Shown: positions 21,110 through 31,166, counted from the first letter of the stretch. The stretch is 64,000 nucleotides of DNA from Nephrocerus scutellatus (GCA_947095585.1 OX352761.1:23341777-23405776); one strand, 5' to 3'. Notes: a model not told the origin generated them from the sequence alone. Translations and numbers: made by a program.

Positions 21110-22837
21110 GAGTTCTTTACCCATATATTGCCGGGCCATGTAAAACGGTATAAATAGGTCTTAATTTCTTAATACCCCGGCCTTAATTACAATCGCAGCA
21201 GAACGATGATTTATGAAATCAACTTAACAAAGTCAATTTCAGATCTTCATTAAAAATTATTCATCCGCCAGATTATGATCAGACCGCCGCATACATGAAG
21301 GTGCATAGTGAACTTACAAACGGCGAAACTGTGAAAACTAAAACAAAAGCCACTCTCACCACCCACCCACCAACTGAATGATTGCTTTCAAATGGCTTAC
21401 TCAACTCGGCTCTCGGCATTATCATTTCTGTTTCCAATAAATTTATTCATAATGTTATAATTAAGTTATAGCAATGAAATTGCATTTATTGCTAATTAAA
21501 AGTTGAAGTAGATGTGGCCTGCGATGCGAGATGGCCTTATTTCGCTGATTGTGGTCGCGGCGCATTCCCATTCGCGAAATTCCAGCCGCCGGAAAGCGCT
21601 CACAACAACCAACCATCAGCCAGCCACCCAGTCCATTCACATTGACTGCACAATGTGCTGCCGCTGCAATTATATTGCATGTTTATGTTAAATGCAAAAA
21701 TAAAAACCAAAAAACAAGTGTTGAGGAGAATTAACCAACAACAACAACGACGAATCCAAAGTTCTTCAACGGTTTTTCCTCATCTTCCGTTTATTGTGTT
21801 TGGCCGCTGTCGTCGTCGCCCATTTCTTGCAGGAGGTCGGTCTGTTTCCCCGCCGCCTAAGAACCCCATGCGTGAGTTGATATGTTAATGATTTGGGTTT
21901 CGTTTCGTTCTTTGACTTTGCCTCAACTCAACTACTGGGCTGGCTGACTAGAAGTACAGTGAACTACCATCAGCGTTAATGCATAATATAACTATAGGAA
22001 GCACTTAGTCTTTGGGGTGCACAGGAATTAGTGTCTCCTTCTCTCTCTCGCAGTCATGGTCTCACATTTCATAAATCATAATGAAATATGACTTTATTTT
22101 CCTATTGTTAATATTTTCCAACATTTGTACCCAACGATTGCTTATAGGTAGACTAAGCCATGTTTGGGGGGTAAGCCCAATTGACTCAGCACACACTCAC
22201 ACACACTCAATTAAAAAACTTCAAGTACCTCGTTGAGTTGTTTGTTTCAATCCGCAATGCAATTGTTTCTCTCTTGAACAAGTTTAATGCATTAAGTGTA
22301 AAGTGGAAATATAAAAAATACTTTTTTCTTCTTCCAGCAACTTTGTGTAACGACATTTAGGCATTCATCGCCGGGGCTGGTTGGATTGTATCCATCTCGA
22401 CGGAGTTATGCAACTTTTTTATGCGATTGCGTAAAGTAAATATTTGCGTGTTTTTTCTGTGTGTGAGAGTATAAGCCCTTTGTAAGCAATAAACACAATT
22501 GTTGCAATTTTATTGCTATCTCTTCATCGAGTGCTAATTTTATGAAATATGTCGGCCGTTTCAGCCACGCGCTGGACTTTTTATCGTTTATCGTTTTCAA
22601 TGTACAACTTCGGCCTACTAGAGAGAATTTATTTTCACACGCCCATAGACGAAAGTAACTGTTTCATACAATATAACCTAGCTTCGAAAGTAGCCTTTAC
22701 ACACTCTAGTTACTTTATCATATAAAATACTTTTGTTATTTACTGCAGTCACAGCGAACACACATTCTCAGAGTAATTTTGCATTGAGCATAATCGATTT
22801 AGCAGGAAAAACGGTTTGGTCGAGTGAAAAAAAGCTT
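21110..22837. other. No gene seen
   Basis: Low-repeat, AT-rich DNA with some purine/CA-rich stretches (for example cacacactcacacacactc near 22193). It contains none of the window's transposon families that I can recognise and may be original host intergenic sequence. The small open frames at 21549-21888 lack motifs. Confidence 0.5.
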
Positions 22838-23155
22838 TGCTTGATTGATTGATAGATTGATAGATTGATAGATTGATAGATTGATAGATTGATAGATTGA
22901 TAGATTGATAGATTGATAGATTGATAGATTGATAGATTGATAGATTGATAGATTGATAGATTGATAGATTGATAGATTGATAGATTGATAGATTGATAGA
23001 TTGATAGATTGATAGATTGATAGATTGATAGATTGATAGATTGATAGATTGATAGATTGATAGATTGATAGATTGATAGATTGATAGATTGATAGATTGA
23101 TAGATTGATAGATTGATAGATTGATAGATTGATAGATTGATAGATTGATAGATAA
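22838..23155 (+). repeat. Octamer array (gattgata), about 39 copies
   Basis: A near-perfect 8-bp repeat. Its right end merges without a break into a monomer of the Foldback-like element exactly where the monomer reads gatagat, so the array probably grew from that spot. The minus-strand frame encoding a repeated INLSIYQS is a by-product. Confidence 0.97.
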
Positions 23156-23667
23156 TTTCTTTATGAAGACATGGGTGCGGGTCAGTTTAGTGAGACATCT
23201 CTGTGAACTGGCCAATCTGCTTGACAGCGAACCTCCAAATTTAAAAATTTAATGAAAATTGCAAATGTTCAAACCGATGCACAAAAGCCTCTTCCTCCCT
23301 GCATTGTAATCTAACAAAATCTATTTGATAGATAATTCCTTTAGGAAGACATGGGGGTGGGTCAATTTAGTGAGACATCTCTGTAAACTGGTTAGTCTGT
23401 TTTACAGTAAACCTCCAAAATAAAAAAAATTTCATTAAAATTGCAAATGTTCACATTCATCACAAAAGCTTATTTCTGCCCGTTGTATAACCATACAACA
23501 TATTGTTTTTCATAGAGCATTCCTTAAGGAATACTTGGCTATTAGTAGCATCTATGAAACAAAGCTGTGAGCTGGTTAAATTTCATTACAGTGAACATAT
23601 CTTTAACAAATACAAAATGTTTGCCTTCTGTTAAATAGCATTACCCTTCAAAAAACTTCACATCCGT
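23150..23667 (+). mobile_element. Truncated second copy of the Foldback-like element (right end)
   Basis: About one and a half monomers in the same orientation as the right array are followed by the right terminal domain (23390-23635) and the terminus acttcacatccgt ending at 23667. It matches 9480-10022 with more substitutions than arms 1 and 2 show between themselves, so it is an older copy. The left end is lost in the octamer array. No target duplication can be defined. Confidence 0.88.
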
Positions 23668-23759
23668 TACAGAAATAATAAAAACTTCACTCGTGATAAT
23701 CTTATTTCTTCACTTGGGCTAAGAAAGAAATTGAGCCGGTAATGATCTAATTCTTAGCA

Positions 23760-23973
23760 ATCAAATAGCGGACTGTGAGTGTTTGTTTCTTCTATAGTCA
23801 TTCTGACCAGACAACACCCGACGGAAGGGATGTTGAGATATTCGCTGAGTTTAATCACCTAACTCAGCTTGTAAATGAGCCTACAAGAATACCTCACCTT
23901 GCAAATCATTCCGCCAACACCCTTGACTTGTTCCTTATCACTCATACTCCGTCAATGTATTATCGCGTCTAGC
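23760..23973 (+). pseudogene. LINE A fragment: endonuclease C-terminal part (5' of the errantivirus)
   Basis: The frame reads HSDQTTPDGRDVEIFAEF, then LTQLVNEPTRIP and NTLDLFL. This is the C-terminal block of an apurinic-type LINE endonuclease, and the same wording is found on the minus strand at about 39100-39260. The copy is cut at 23973 by the errantivirus; the next LINE words (SSDHRVVSAYFSL) appear at 33526 on the other side. Confidence 0.85.
23968..23973. repeat. Errantivirus target-site duplication, left
   Basis: tctagc, repeated at 33520-33525. Ty3/gypsy duplications are usually 4-6 bp. Confidence 0.85.
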
Positions 23974-24657
23974 TGTTAACATAGAAAATAGCACCATGCA
24001 AACCACCTCAATCATATAAAATATCATTTATTATCATTTATTCATAACTGTAATTGCGTGATCCAACTTATATTACTATATTAATCATCACATATATCCC
24101 TTTCGCAATATGATGAAATCATCTTGTTTACTACTTTAATATTCAAGGCCAATCTTATCTCGAAATGCAAATTCTGTCAACATGTTTACCATCTTCAATT
24201 CAAAGGAAAAACACCAGATAGTCAATTACGACGAATGTTTTAGATATCCATTCAAAACATGATGGAACACGAAAACATCCTTATCTTAAATCAGATCTAA
24301 GACAATAACATGTTTACGTCCTCAAAGACGAAAACAAGTTCAAAGTCCAAAAGTATTTCACAACCAGAACACAAGTTGGATCACTCAACAAATAGTATAT
24401 AAGATAACACATTAGAATAAGAAATCATTCAGTATTGTTTTGAATTCAGTATCATTCAGTTGTTTTGAATTCAGTATTATTCAGTATTGTTTCGAGTTCA
24501 GTAGTATTGTTCAATTGCTCAAAGATGTAGCATAGTTTAATATTCAACTCTCATAAAGTCTATTATTAAGACAAGTTTTTCAAGTATATTATTTATAAAT
24601 AAAAAATAAAGAAAGATCTTTTTTTAAAAATTATAAATAGTATTTGAAAACATAATT
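23974..24657 (+). repeat. 5' LTR (684 bp)
   Basis: It begins tgttaacatagaaaata and ends aaacataatt, as does the copy at 32836-33519. The terminal AATT resembles the ends reported for 17.6/297. It contains the Pol II promoter and an AATAAA poly-A signal near 24598. Confidence 0.95.
24396..24433 (+). promoter_or_regulatory. LTR promoter: TATA box and likely initiator
   Basis: TATATAAG at 24396-24403 is followed at a normal distance (about 29 bp) by TCATTCAGT at 24425-24433, which fits an insect initiator. Imperfect repeats of attcagtattgttttga follow, down to about 24510. The same arrangement is in the 3' LTR near 33258-33295. Confidence 0.7.
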
Positions 24658-24675
24658 GGCGCAGTCGGTAGGATA
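24658..24675 (+). promoter_or_regulatory. Primer-binding site (tRNA-Ser type)
   Basis: ggcgcagtcggtaggat directly follows the 5' LTR. It would pair with the 3' end of a tRNA-Ser to prime minus-strand DNA synthesis, as described for 17.6 and 297. Confidence 0.85.
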
Positions 24676-24706
24676 GTGCTAGTCAACTAAGACTTATTTT
24701 TTTTTT

Positions 24707-25652
24707 AAATTCTCTATATTAACTTCACTTGCCCGTGGGTCGTCGGTCGGTCGTCGGTCGGTCGTCGGTCGGTCGTCGGTCGGTCGTCGGTCGGTCGTCG
24801 GTCGGTCGTCGGTCGGTCGTCGGTCGGTCGTCGGTCGGTCGTCGGTCGGTCGTCTGTCGTGGATTCTTGCGATCAATTTTTAACCCACTTCCCATGGGCC
24901 GATTTTATTGAAATTTTGTACACTTGCGTATTTCCGGAGACAACACTTTCTATTAAATTTTGAGGCCCCTCGGGCTGCGGGGTCGGGGGGCTCCCAAACA
25001 AAAATTTTAAAAAATTTACCCGATTTTCTTCAAATTTTACACACATGTGTATACACAATAAACAATACTTTTTCGAAAATTTGGTAGTGATCGGGTCCCG
25101 GGTTCGGCCGCAAGGCCCTTATACATTTTTTAAATATCTGTACTGGCATCAGATATTCGTCGCCCTTTATGGACTTTGTGCGGTGTGTGCTGCGCAGTCG
25201 GCTGCGCTGCATGGTTTTGTTGGTGGTGGAGAGAGAGAGAGAAATCTTAGCGCACGCACAAATGAACCCAGCAAATGAAACGAGACATACATGTTTTATG
25301 CTTACTTCAACTTACATTTTTATTATATACTGAATTGTATTTTTATTGATGTCGTTTTTTTTGTTGTCGATATCAACTTACAGATAGAACAACAAGTTTT
25401 CACAATATTCTGTCATTTGGCGTTTTCATAAATTAGTTCAGAGCAGTCAAAGAGTTCTCAAGATAAATGTTCGTGTTTCTTATTTGCTCAGAGTATGAGC
25501 GTGCTCTAAGTGCTCAGAATAAAATGATCTGAGCTTTTTCAATTTTAACATCTGATGTCAAATGTTTGTTTCGATGATTTTCTCCTACAATAAAAAAAAA
25601 AATGGCCCAGGATCGAGGGGCTCCCATATCAATTTCTGCGATTAGAGAATTT
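24707..25652 (+). mobile_element. 120-bp-repeat MITE/Helitron-like element inside the errantivirus leader
   Basis: It starts aaattctctatattaactt and ends cgattagagaattt, so its last 10 bases are inverted copies of the first. After the start come an 11-bp tandem repeat (tcgtcggtcgg, 24738-24853) and about two 120-bp units (ttttaacccacttcc, cccgattttcttcaaa, acacatgtgtat, tggtagtgatcgggtccc). A unique part follows (25140-25590). Related copies are at 44160-44539, 54330-55120 and 61558-61924. None encodes a recognisable protein. Confidence 0.75.
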
Positions 25653-25689
25653 AGATGAAAATTTTAATTTTTATGGGTTGTTTTTTTAA

Positions 25690-26045
25690 AAAATTTAAAG
25701 CACTCCACAACAAAAAGTAGAAAAAAATTTTTTTCTGCAGCAGAAGTGCAGAAATTTTACAAAATTCTACGAAAAATCATTGCATTATTTGCAATAATAG
25801 TGAATAAAAGTGAATAAAATTTCTACAGCAGAAGTGTAGAAATTTCACAAAATTCTACGAAAATAATTGCATTATTTGCAATAATAGTGAATAAAAAATT
25901 TTTTGCAGCAGAAGTGCAGAAATTTTACAAAATTCTACGAAAAATCATTGCATTATTTGCAATAATAGTGAATAAAAGTGAATAAAATTTCTACAGCAGA
26001 AGTGCAGAAATTTCACAAAATTCTACGAAAATAATTGCATTACTT
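25690..26045 (+). repeat. Leader repeat: four units of about 90 bp with an ATTGCA/TGCAAT dyad
   Basis: Units begin cagcagaagtgcagaaattt and pass through aaaattctacgaaaa and attgcattatttgcaat to agtgaataaaa. They alternate in two flavours, making a roughly 180-bp dimer repeated twice. Three of the four carry attgca-ttatt-tgcaat, a perfect 6-bp inverted repeat; in the last unit it is degraded. The location, between the primer site and gag, is where gypsy carries its insulator. Confidence 0.85.
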
Positions 26046-26213
26046 ACAAAAATAAAAGGAAAATTAATAAATAAAGAAATTACAAATAATTTCAACAAAA
26101 GTGAAACAAAAGTGAATTTTTTTTTCTAGTGCATAATTTGACTATTTAAAAGACATACACAAAAACTAAAATTAACTCTTAGTCAACATTTAAAATAAGT
26201 GCAACACAGCAAA

Positions 26214-26415
26214 ATATCAACAACAAAAGCAACAAAGATCAATAAGAAAAACAACAAGGATCAACAACAAAAACAACAAAGATCAATAACAAAAACAACA
26301 AAGATCAACAACAAAAACAACAAGGATCAACAACAAAAACAACAAAGATCAATAACAAAAACAACAAGGATCAACAACAAAAACAACAAAGATCAACAAC
26401 AAAAACAACAAGGTC
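26214..26415 (+). repeat. 22-bp tandem repeat in the leader
   Basis: About nine copies of agatcaacaacaaaaacaac plus aa, with cat/caa and aag/agg variants. The open frame over it (26199-26426) only reflects the lack of T-starting stops in this A/C-rich repeat. Confidence 0.9.
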
Positions 26416-26496
26416 AAAATAACTAACAGATATTATTAGAAGACAACTCATAACAAAATCACCAGGATCAATAACAAGAACGACAAGGTTAAATTA

Positions 26497-26610
26497 AAAT
26501 AAATTTCTATATTTCTATTAAATAAATATATATAAATATATACAAAACTAAAATAAATTTCTATATTTCTATTAAATAAATATATATAAATATATACAAA
26601 ACCAAAATAA
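26497..26610 (+). repeat. Tandem duplication of about 54 bp before gag
   Basis: Two nearly identical copies of aaaataaatttctatattt continuing to atatatacaaaac, about 100 bp upstream of the gag start. Confidence 0.85.
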
Positions 26611-26706
26611 ATTTTTAAAAGACCTGTATACCCCTAGTCTTTTACCCTAATTACCTCATTACTTATATTATCTCTTTTTACAAAAACTAAAATTTAATTA
26701 AACAAA

Positions 26707-27468
26707 ATGGCATTGGAAACTCAACAAAATAAAGTGACCCTAGATCCCATTAAATATTTAAATTCCCTTCCTTACTATGACGGAAACACAGACAATTTAT
26801 TAACATTCACAAATCTAGTAGACAGAATATATCCCTTACTAGCAACTTACGATGACCTTTCTCAATATTTATTTTCGGATATTATAAAAAGCAAATTAAT
26901 CAGAAAAGCTAGAGAAGTTATAGAAATCAACACACAAGCCATTGCTTGGGGTGAAATTAAAGACGTTTTACAAAATAATTTTGCCGAAAGACGTAGCGTA
27001 GAACAACTTTTTGACGAATTGAGAGGTGTTACTTTTAAAAATAATGTTTTAGGTTTTTTCAACGAAATCAAAGATAAATTGCGAAAACTAAACAATAAAA
27101 CTCTATTAGAAAATGGACCAGGTAAAACAGCGAACGATTGTGCATTAAACAATATACGCACAGCATTAGACATATTTAAAAACAAAATACCTGAACCAAT
27201 GAAAACAATCCTAATTTGCCGAAATCCAGAAAACTTAGAATCAGCAATAGACATACTCAGTCAAACAGGCTACACAGACCAATCAACTCCGGAACAATTC
27301 TATAATCGTAATAACAATAGACAAACACGTTATAATAATTATAATAATAATTATTTTTCCTCGAATAAACAAGAATACAAAAATAAATACCAACAGAACC
27401 CAAATAGAGACAAACATTTTAATAGATACAGACAAGAACCGAATCAAACAAAAAAAGGACAATATTAA
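26707..27468 (+). CDS. gag: Errantivirus Gag, N-terminal part (ends at an in-frame TAA)
   Basis: Gag is the structural protein that forms the particle and binds the RNA. The ATG at 26707 follows an A-rich leader and opens MALETQQNKVTLDPIKYLNS. The part up to about residue 190 has the look of the capsid region of 17.6/ZAM-type Gag (FDELRGVTFKNN, NIRTALDIFKNKIPEPMKT). The C-terminal part turns Asn/Tyr/Gln/Arg-rich without a CCHC knuckle, as in errantiviruses that use a basic tail in place of a zinc finger. The frame ends at TAA (27466-27468), but the same frame stays open for another 111 codons to 27804 with the same composition. The TAA is therefore most likely a nonsense mutation, or less likely a read-through site. 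Pol follows in the -1 frame. Confidence 0.88.
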   Translation: MALETQQNKVTLDPIKYLNSLPYYDGNTDNLLTFTNLVDRIYPLLATYDDLSQYLFSDIIKSKLIRKAREVIEINTQAIAWGEIKDVLQNNFAERRSVEQLFDELRGVTFKNNVLGFFNEIKDKLRKLNNKTLLENGPGKTANDCALNNIRTALDIFKNKIPEPMKTILICRNPENLESAIDILSQTGYTDQSTPEQFYNRNNNRQTRYNNYNNNYFSSNKQEYKNKYQQNPNRDKHFNRYRQEPNQTKKGQY

Positions 27469-27804
27469 AGAAAAGACCAGAAACAATATACAAACAAACA
27501 ATACGATAATCATAGACCTGATCAATATCAGAATAAGAACAGACAGTTCAATAATTATAGAAATGACAGTTATAATAATTATAGATCCGACCAATATCAG
27601 AATAAGAACAGACAGTTCAATAATTATAGAAATGATAGTTATAATAATTATAGACAACCAAATTATAATCAATTAACAAGTGAGATTCAAAATAATTTAC
27701 CAAATACTAAACAACAACAAACTGTTGAACCAATGGAGATAAATAAATATGAAACAAGCGAAAATTTTCACTCACAAGCCTCGGAGGAGATTTACCATAT
27801 GTAA
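27469..27804 (+). CDS. Continuation of the Gag frame after the in-frame TAA
   Basis: Same frame as 26707-27468, open for 111 codons to the TAA at 27802-27804. It is rich in Asn, Tyr, Gln and Arg. It contains two consecutive 25-residue repeats (DQYQNKNRQFNNYRNDSYNN; 27526-27654) that match the style of the Gag tail before the stop. It overlaps the start of the pol frame by about 52 bases. Without read-through or reversion this part would not be made. Confidence 0.75.
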   Translation, partial: RKDQKQYTNKQYDNHRPDQYQNKNRQFNNYRNDSYNNYRSDQYQNKNRQFNNYRNDSYNNYRQPNYNQLTSEIQNNLPNTKQQQTVEPMEINKYETSENFHSQASEEIYHM

Positions 27805-30800
27805 AAATCAAATCTAATAAAAATCCATTAAAATTTATTATCGATACTGGAGCAACAAACTCTATTATAAATCCAGGTCTTTGTAATCCTAAATGGAAAG
27901 TACCAATTAATAAAATTCAAATTAAAACACTACAACATAATATAAACGTAACTGAAAGAGTATCAGTTCCCCTTTTTAAAGAATTTGGTGATCTAAAGCA
28001 AAAAATTGACTTTTTGGTCTGCGCGTTCCATGATAAATACGACGGTATTATTGGAAACGACATACTAAAACGATTTAACGCTAAAATAGATTACAAACAT
28101 AATCTTTTAGAAATCAATGGACAAACTATACAAATGTTGTTTGCAAGATCAAACAAACATACCCTACAATTATTGGTGAACCAACAAAAAGGACTAGTTT
28201 ACCTCAAGAAGCAGAAGTTCTTGAAAAACGAAGTAATTTTTGACGAAGGAATTTACAATGTTGAAAATCATAAGATTGAAGTTCAAACAAATGTAATATG
28301 CCAAAGTCCAATTGAAATAAATCCAAATGAAATTGAAGAAGTTAATATAAAAAATTTCTCTATAATAGAAGAATATAATAATAAATCATTAACGGAACAA
28401 ATACGAACTCAACATCTCAACACAGAAGAGAAACAAAAATTATTAAAAATAATAAATCAATATTCAAACATTTTTTATCAAGAAAATTCAGATCTCTCAT
28501 TTACGAATGCAATCAAACATGAAATACGTACCACTGACAATGTACCAATAAACGCAAAGTCATACAGATATCCTTACATACATAAAGATGAAGTCAAAAC
28601 CCAGATCCAGGAACTCCTCGAAAACAAAATTATAAGGCCGAGCTATTCACCTTATTCAGCCCCAGTGTGGATTGTACCGAAAAAGGTCGACGCCAGTGGA
28701 AAACAAAAGTGGAGGCTTGTCATAGACTATCGTAAACTCAATGAAGTTACAATAGACGACAAGTACCCTCTACCAAATATTGATGATATACTAGATAAAC
28801 TGGGCAGATGCCAGTATTTCACAACCCTTGATTTAGCTAAGGGATTTCATCAAATAGAAATTGAGGACAAAGATATTCATAAAACAGCCTTTAACGTAGA
28901 AGGAGGACATTATGAATTCTTAAGAATGCCATTTGGACTGAAGACAGCCCCAGCGACATTTCAAAGACTTATGAACAATATCTTAAAAGATTATATCAAT
29001 AAGATTTGTTTAGTCTATCTGGACGACATTATCATCTTCTCTACTTCATTGCAAGAACACATACATTCAATTAATTTAATATTTAACTGTTTAAAGAAAG
29101 CAAATCTAAAAATTCAATTAGATAAATCAGAGTTCCTAAAGAAAGAAACAGAATTTCTAGGTCATATAGTGACACAAAATGGAATAAAACCAAATCCCAA
29201 AAAACTTGAATGCGTAAATAAATTTCCAATACCAAAAACTACAAAACAAATTAAACAATTCTTAGGACTTACGGGTTATTATAGAAAATTCATTAAATAC
29301 TATTCATTAATAGCAAAGCCAATGACATTATTCTTAAAAAAGCATGCTAAAATCGACATTTCAAATACAAAATATCAAGAAAGTTTTAACACGCTTAAAA
29401 AATTATTAATAAACGATCCAATATTAAGTTATCCCGATTTTAATAAAAAATTTACCCTTACAACGGATGCCAGTAATTATGCATTAGGAGCAATACTTTC
29501 CCAAAACAATCATCCGATATGTTACGCTAGCAGAACATTAAATGAACACGAAATAAATTATAGTACCATCGAAAAAGAACTACTAGCAATCGTCTGGTCA
29601 ACAAAATATTTCAGACCATACCTTTTTGGACGTAAATTTACAATTGAAACCGATCATAAACCTTTAACATGGCTTTTTTCAATCAAAGAACCCAATTCTA
29701 AACTAGTGAGATGGAGACTTAAATTATCCGAATTTGATTATGAAATCACGTATAAAAAAGGAACAAAAAATAAAAACGCAGACGCCCTTTCTAGAATAGA
29801 AATAAATCTTACAGAAAGAAATGAAGAAAACGAATCAAATATATTTCCAATCACCACATCTCCTTTAAATATATTCAAAACACAAATAGCAATTTTTAAG
29901 ACTAATTCCGGATCAATACGAATAAAACAATTAAAGATTTTTAACAAAAATAGAAAAATCATTTACATTAAATCCCTAGACGAAGAAACAGCATTAATAC
30001 TTCTAAAAACACACTTCAACCCCAAAACTTTAAACTGTGTCTATATAGATAACGAAGAATTCATTAAAATATTAAAAGACGTTTATAAAAAACATTTCGC
30101 TGAACAGAACCAATTAAAAATTATTAAAACTAATAAATTTCTAAAAGATATAACAGACGAAGAAGAACTAGTTGAAATCATTAAAAACGAACATCTCAGA
30201 AATAACCATAGAGGAATAATAGAAGTACATAAAGAACTAATCTTAAAATTTTATCATCCAAAATTAATTATTAGAATAACTCAATTTATCAATAATTGCG
30301 AAATATGTAATACGGAAAAATATGATCGAAACCCAATTAAAAATAAATATCAACTAACGGAAACCCCTTCAGCACCAAACGAAATTTTCCATGCAGACGT
30401 TTTCTATTCACTTGAAAAACAGCTCTTTGTCACGTTCATAGATAAATTCAGCAAATTTGCTCAAGCAATAAAAATTACAGCAAGAACATGGACGGAATTT
30501 AAAAGAAGCATTCTTACATTAATCGCTGCTATTGGACCAATAAATAAATTAATTGTAGATAACGAGCTAGGATTTAAAGCTCTTCCACTTAAAGAATTTT
30601 TACAAAATGAAAATATAGAAATCCATTATACTTCAAATTATAATCATACATCCAACTCAGATGTAGAACGTTTACATAATACTATCAATGAACACATCAG
30701 ATTGTTAAAACATGATCCTAATACAAATAATAATACTGTTGAAGAAAAGATATTAAAAATCATAAACTATTATAACAATACTATACATTCAACTACTGAT

Positions 30801-31166
30801 AAAAAACCAATTGATTTCAAAAATGGAAAAATACATAATAATGAATATAATTCTATTAAAGAAAAAATTTTTAAGAAAAAACAAATTACTATAAATAAAC
30901 TAAATAAAGATAAAGAAGATATAGAAATACAGACAGGAACTACTTTCATTAAAGAAACACGTGGAGGAAAAAACCATACTAAATTCAGAAAAATTGACGC
31001 AGAAAAAATAGACGAAAATCATATAATTGACAAAAGTAATAACTTAAAATATTATAAATCACACATAAAACGGAAAAAGAAATATCAGAATAATGATTCA
31101 CCTACAATAAGAACAAAAGAAAAACAAAAAAGAAACATAAAGAATCCTATTTCATTAAATACATAA
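27753..31166 (+). CDS. pol: Errantivirus Pol: protease, reverse transcriptase, RNase H, integrase
   Basis: Open for 1,137 codons after a TGA at 27750-27752, in the -1 frame to gag. Protease: DTGATNSII (Asp-Thr-Gly at 27843). Reverse transcriptase: KKVDASGKQKWRLVIDYRKL, LPNIDDIL, FTTLDLAKGFHQI, MPFGLKTAPATFQR and the catalytic YLDD at 29016-29027. RNase H: TDASNYALGA, then YSTIEKELLAIVW and ETDHKPLTWL. Integrase: an HHCC finger (HLRNNHRG to CEIC, about 30190-30310), then the catalytic triad in FHADVFYS, IVDNELGF and NSDVERLHN. All key residues I looked for are present. Pol makes the DNA copy in the particle and inserts it. The Pol protein is probably made as a Gag-Pol fusion by -1 frameshifting; the start position given is the first open codon, not an initiation codon. 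Its coding strand is A-rich like the rest of the element. Confidence 0.94.
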   Translation, partial: NKRKFSLTSLGGDLPYVKIKSNKNPLKFIIDTGATNSIINPGLCNPKWKVPINKIQIKTLQHNINVTERVSVPLFKEFGDLKQKIDFLVCAFHDKYDGIIGNDILKRFNAKIDYKHNLLEINGQTIQMLFARSNKHTLQLLVNQQKGLVYLKKQKFLKNEVIFDEGIYNVENHKIEVQTNVICQSPIEINPNEIEEVNIKNFSIIEEYNNKSLTEQIRTQHLNTEEKQKLLKIINQYSNIFYQENSDLSFTNAIKHEIRTTDNVPINAKSYRYPYIHKDEVKTQIQELLENKIIRPSYSPYSAPVWIVPKKVDASGKQKWRLVIDYRKLNEVTIDDKYPLPNIDDILDKLGRCQYFTTLDLAKGFHQIEIEDKDIHKTAFNVEGGHYEFLRMPFGLKTAPATFQRLMNNILKDYINKICLVYLDDIIIFSTSLQEHIHSINLIFNCLKKANLKIQLDKSEFLKKETEFLGHIVTQNGIKPNPKKLECVNKFPIPKTTKQIKQFLGLTGYYRKFIKYYSLIAKPMTLFLKKHAKIDISNTKYQESFNTLKKLLINDPILSYPDFNKKFTLTTDASNYALGAILSQNNHPICYASRTLNEHEINYSTIEKELLAIVWSTKYFRPYLFGRKFTIETDHKPLTWLFSIKEPNSKLVRWRLKLSEFDYEITYKKGTKNKNADALSRIEINLTERNEENESNIFPITTSPLNIFKTQIAIFKTNSGSIRIKQLKIFNKNRKIIYIKSLDEETALILLKTHFNPKTLNCVYIDNEEFIKILKDVYKKHFAEQNQLKIIKTNKFLKDITDEEELVEIIKNEHLRNNHRGIIEVHKELILKFYHPKLIIRITQFINNCEICNTEKYDRNPIKNKYQLTETPSAPNEIFHADVFYSLEKQLFVTFIDKFSKFAQAIKITARTWTEFKRSILTLIAAIGPINKLIVDNELGFKALPLKEFLQNENIEIHYTSNYNHTSNSDVERLHNTINEHIRLLKHDPNTNNNTVEEKILKIINYYNNTIHSTTDKKPIDFKNGKIHNNEYNSIKEKIFKKKQITINKLNKDKEDIEIQTGTTFIKETRGGKNHTKFRKIDAEKIDENHIIDKSNNLKYYKSHIKRKKKYQNNDSPTIRTKEKQKRNIKNPISLNT
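27762..27768 (+). promoter_or_regulatory. Candidate -1 ribosomal frameshift site (A AAT TTT)
   Basis: The heptamer AAATTTT, read in the Gag frame as gaA AAT TTT, fits the X XXY YYZ slippery rule. It lies inside the 27753-27804 overlap of the Gag and Pol frames. Pol is in the -1 frame, as this mechanism requires. I did not test for a downstream RNA fold. Confidence 0.6.

Noticed and set aside
20474..21139. 221-residue repetitive protein on the minus strand
   Set aside because: It is the minus-strand reading of the 66-bp minisatellite, with no unique domain or support for expression.
22799..23215. 138-residue protein with repeated INLSIYQS
   Set aside because: By-product of the gattgata octamer array running into a Foldback-like monomer.
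24694..24911. RPTDD or VGRRS repeat proteins on either strand
   Set aside because: Both are translations of an 11-bp tandem repeat at the end of a MITE/Helitron-like insert.
26199..26426. Small basic protein upstream of gag
   Set aside because: A/C-rich 22-bp leader repeat lacking stop codons; the Gag start further down fits the family better.
26862..27672. Antisense frames of 129-130 codons over gag
   Set aside because: They mirror the strongly biased codon use of gag and contain no motif.
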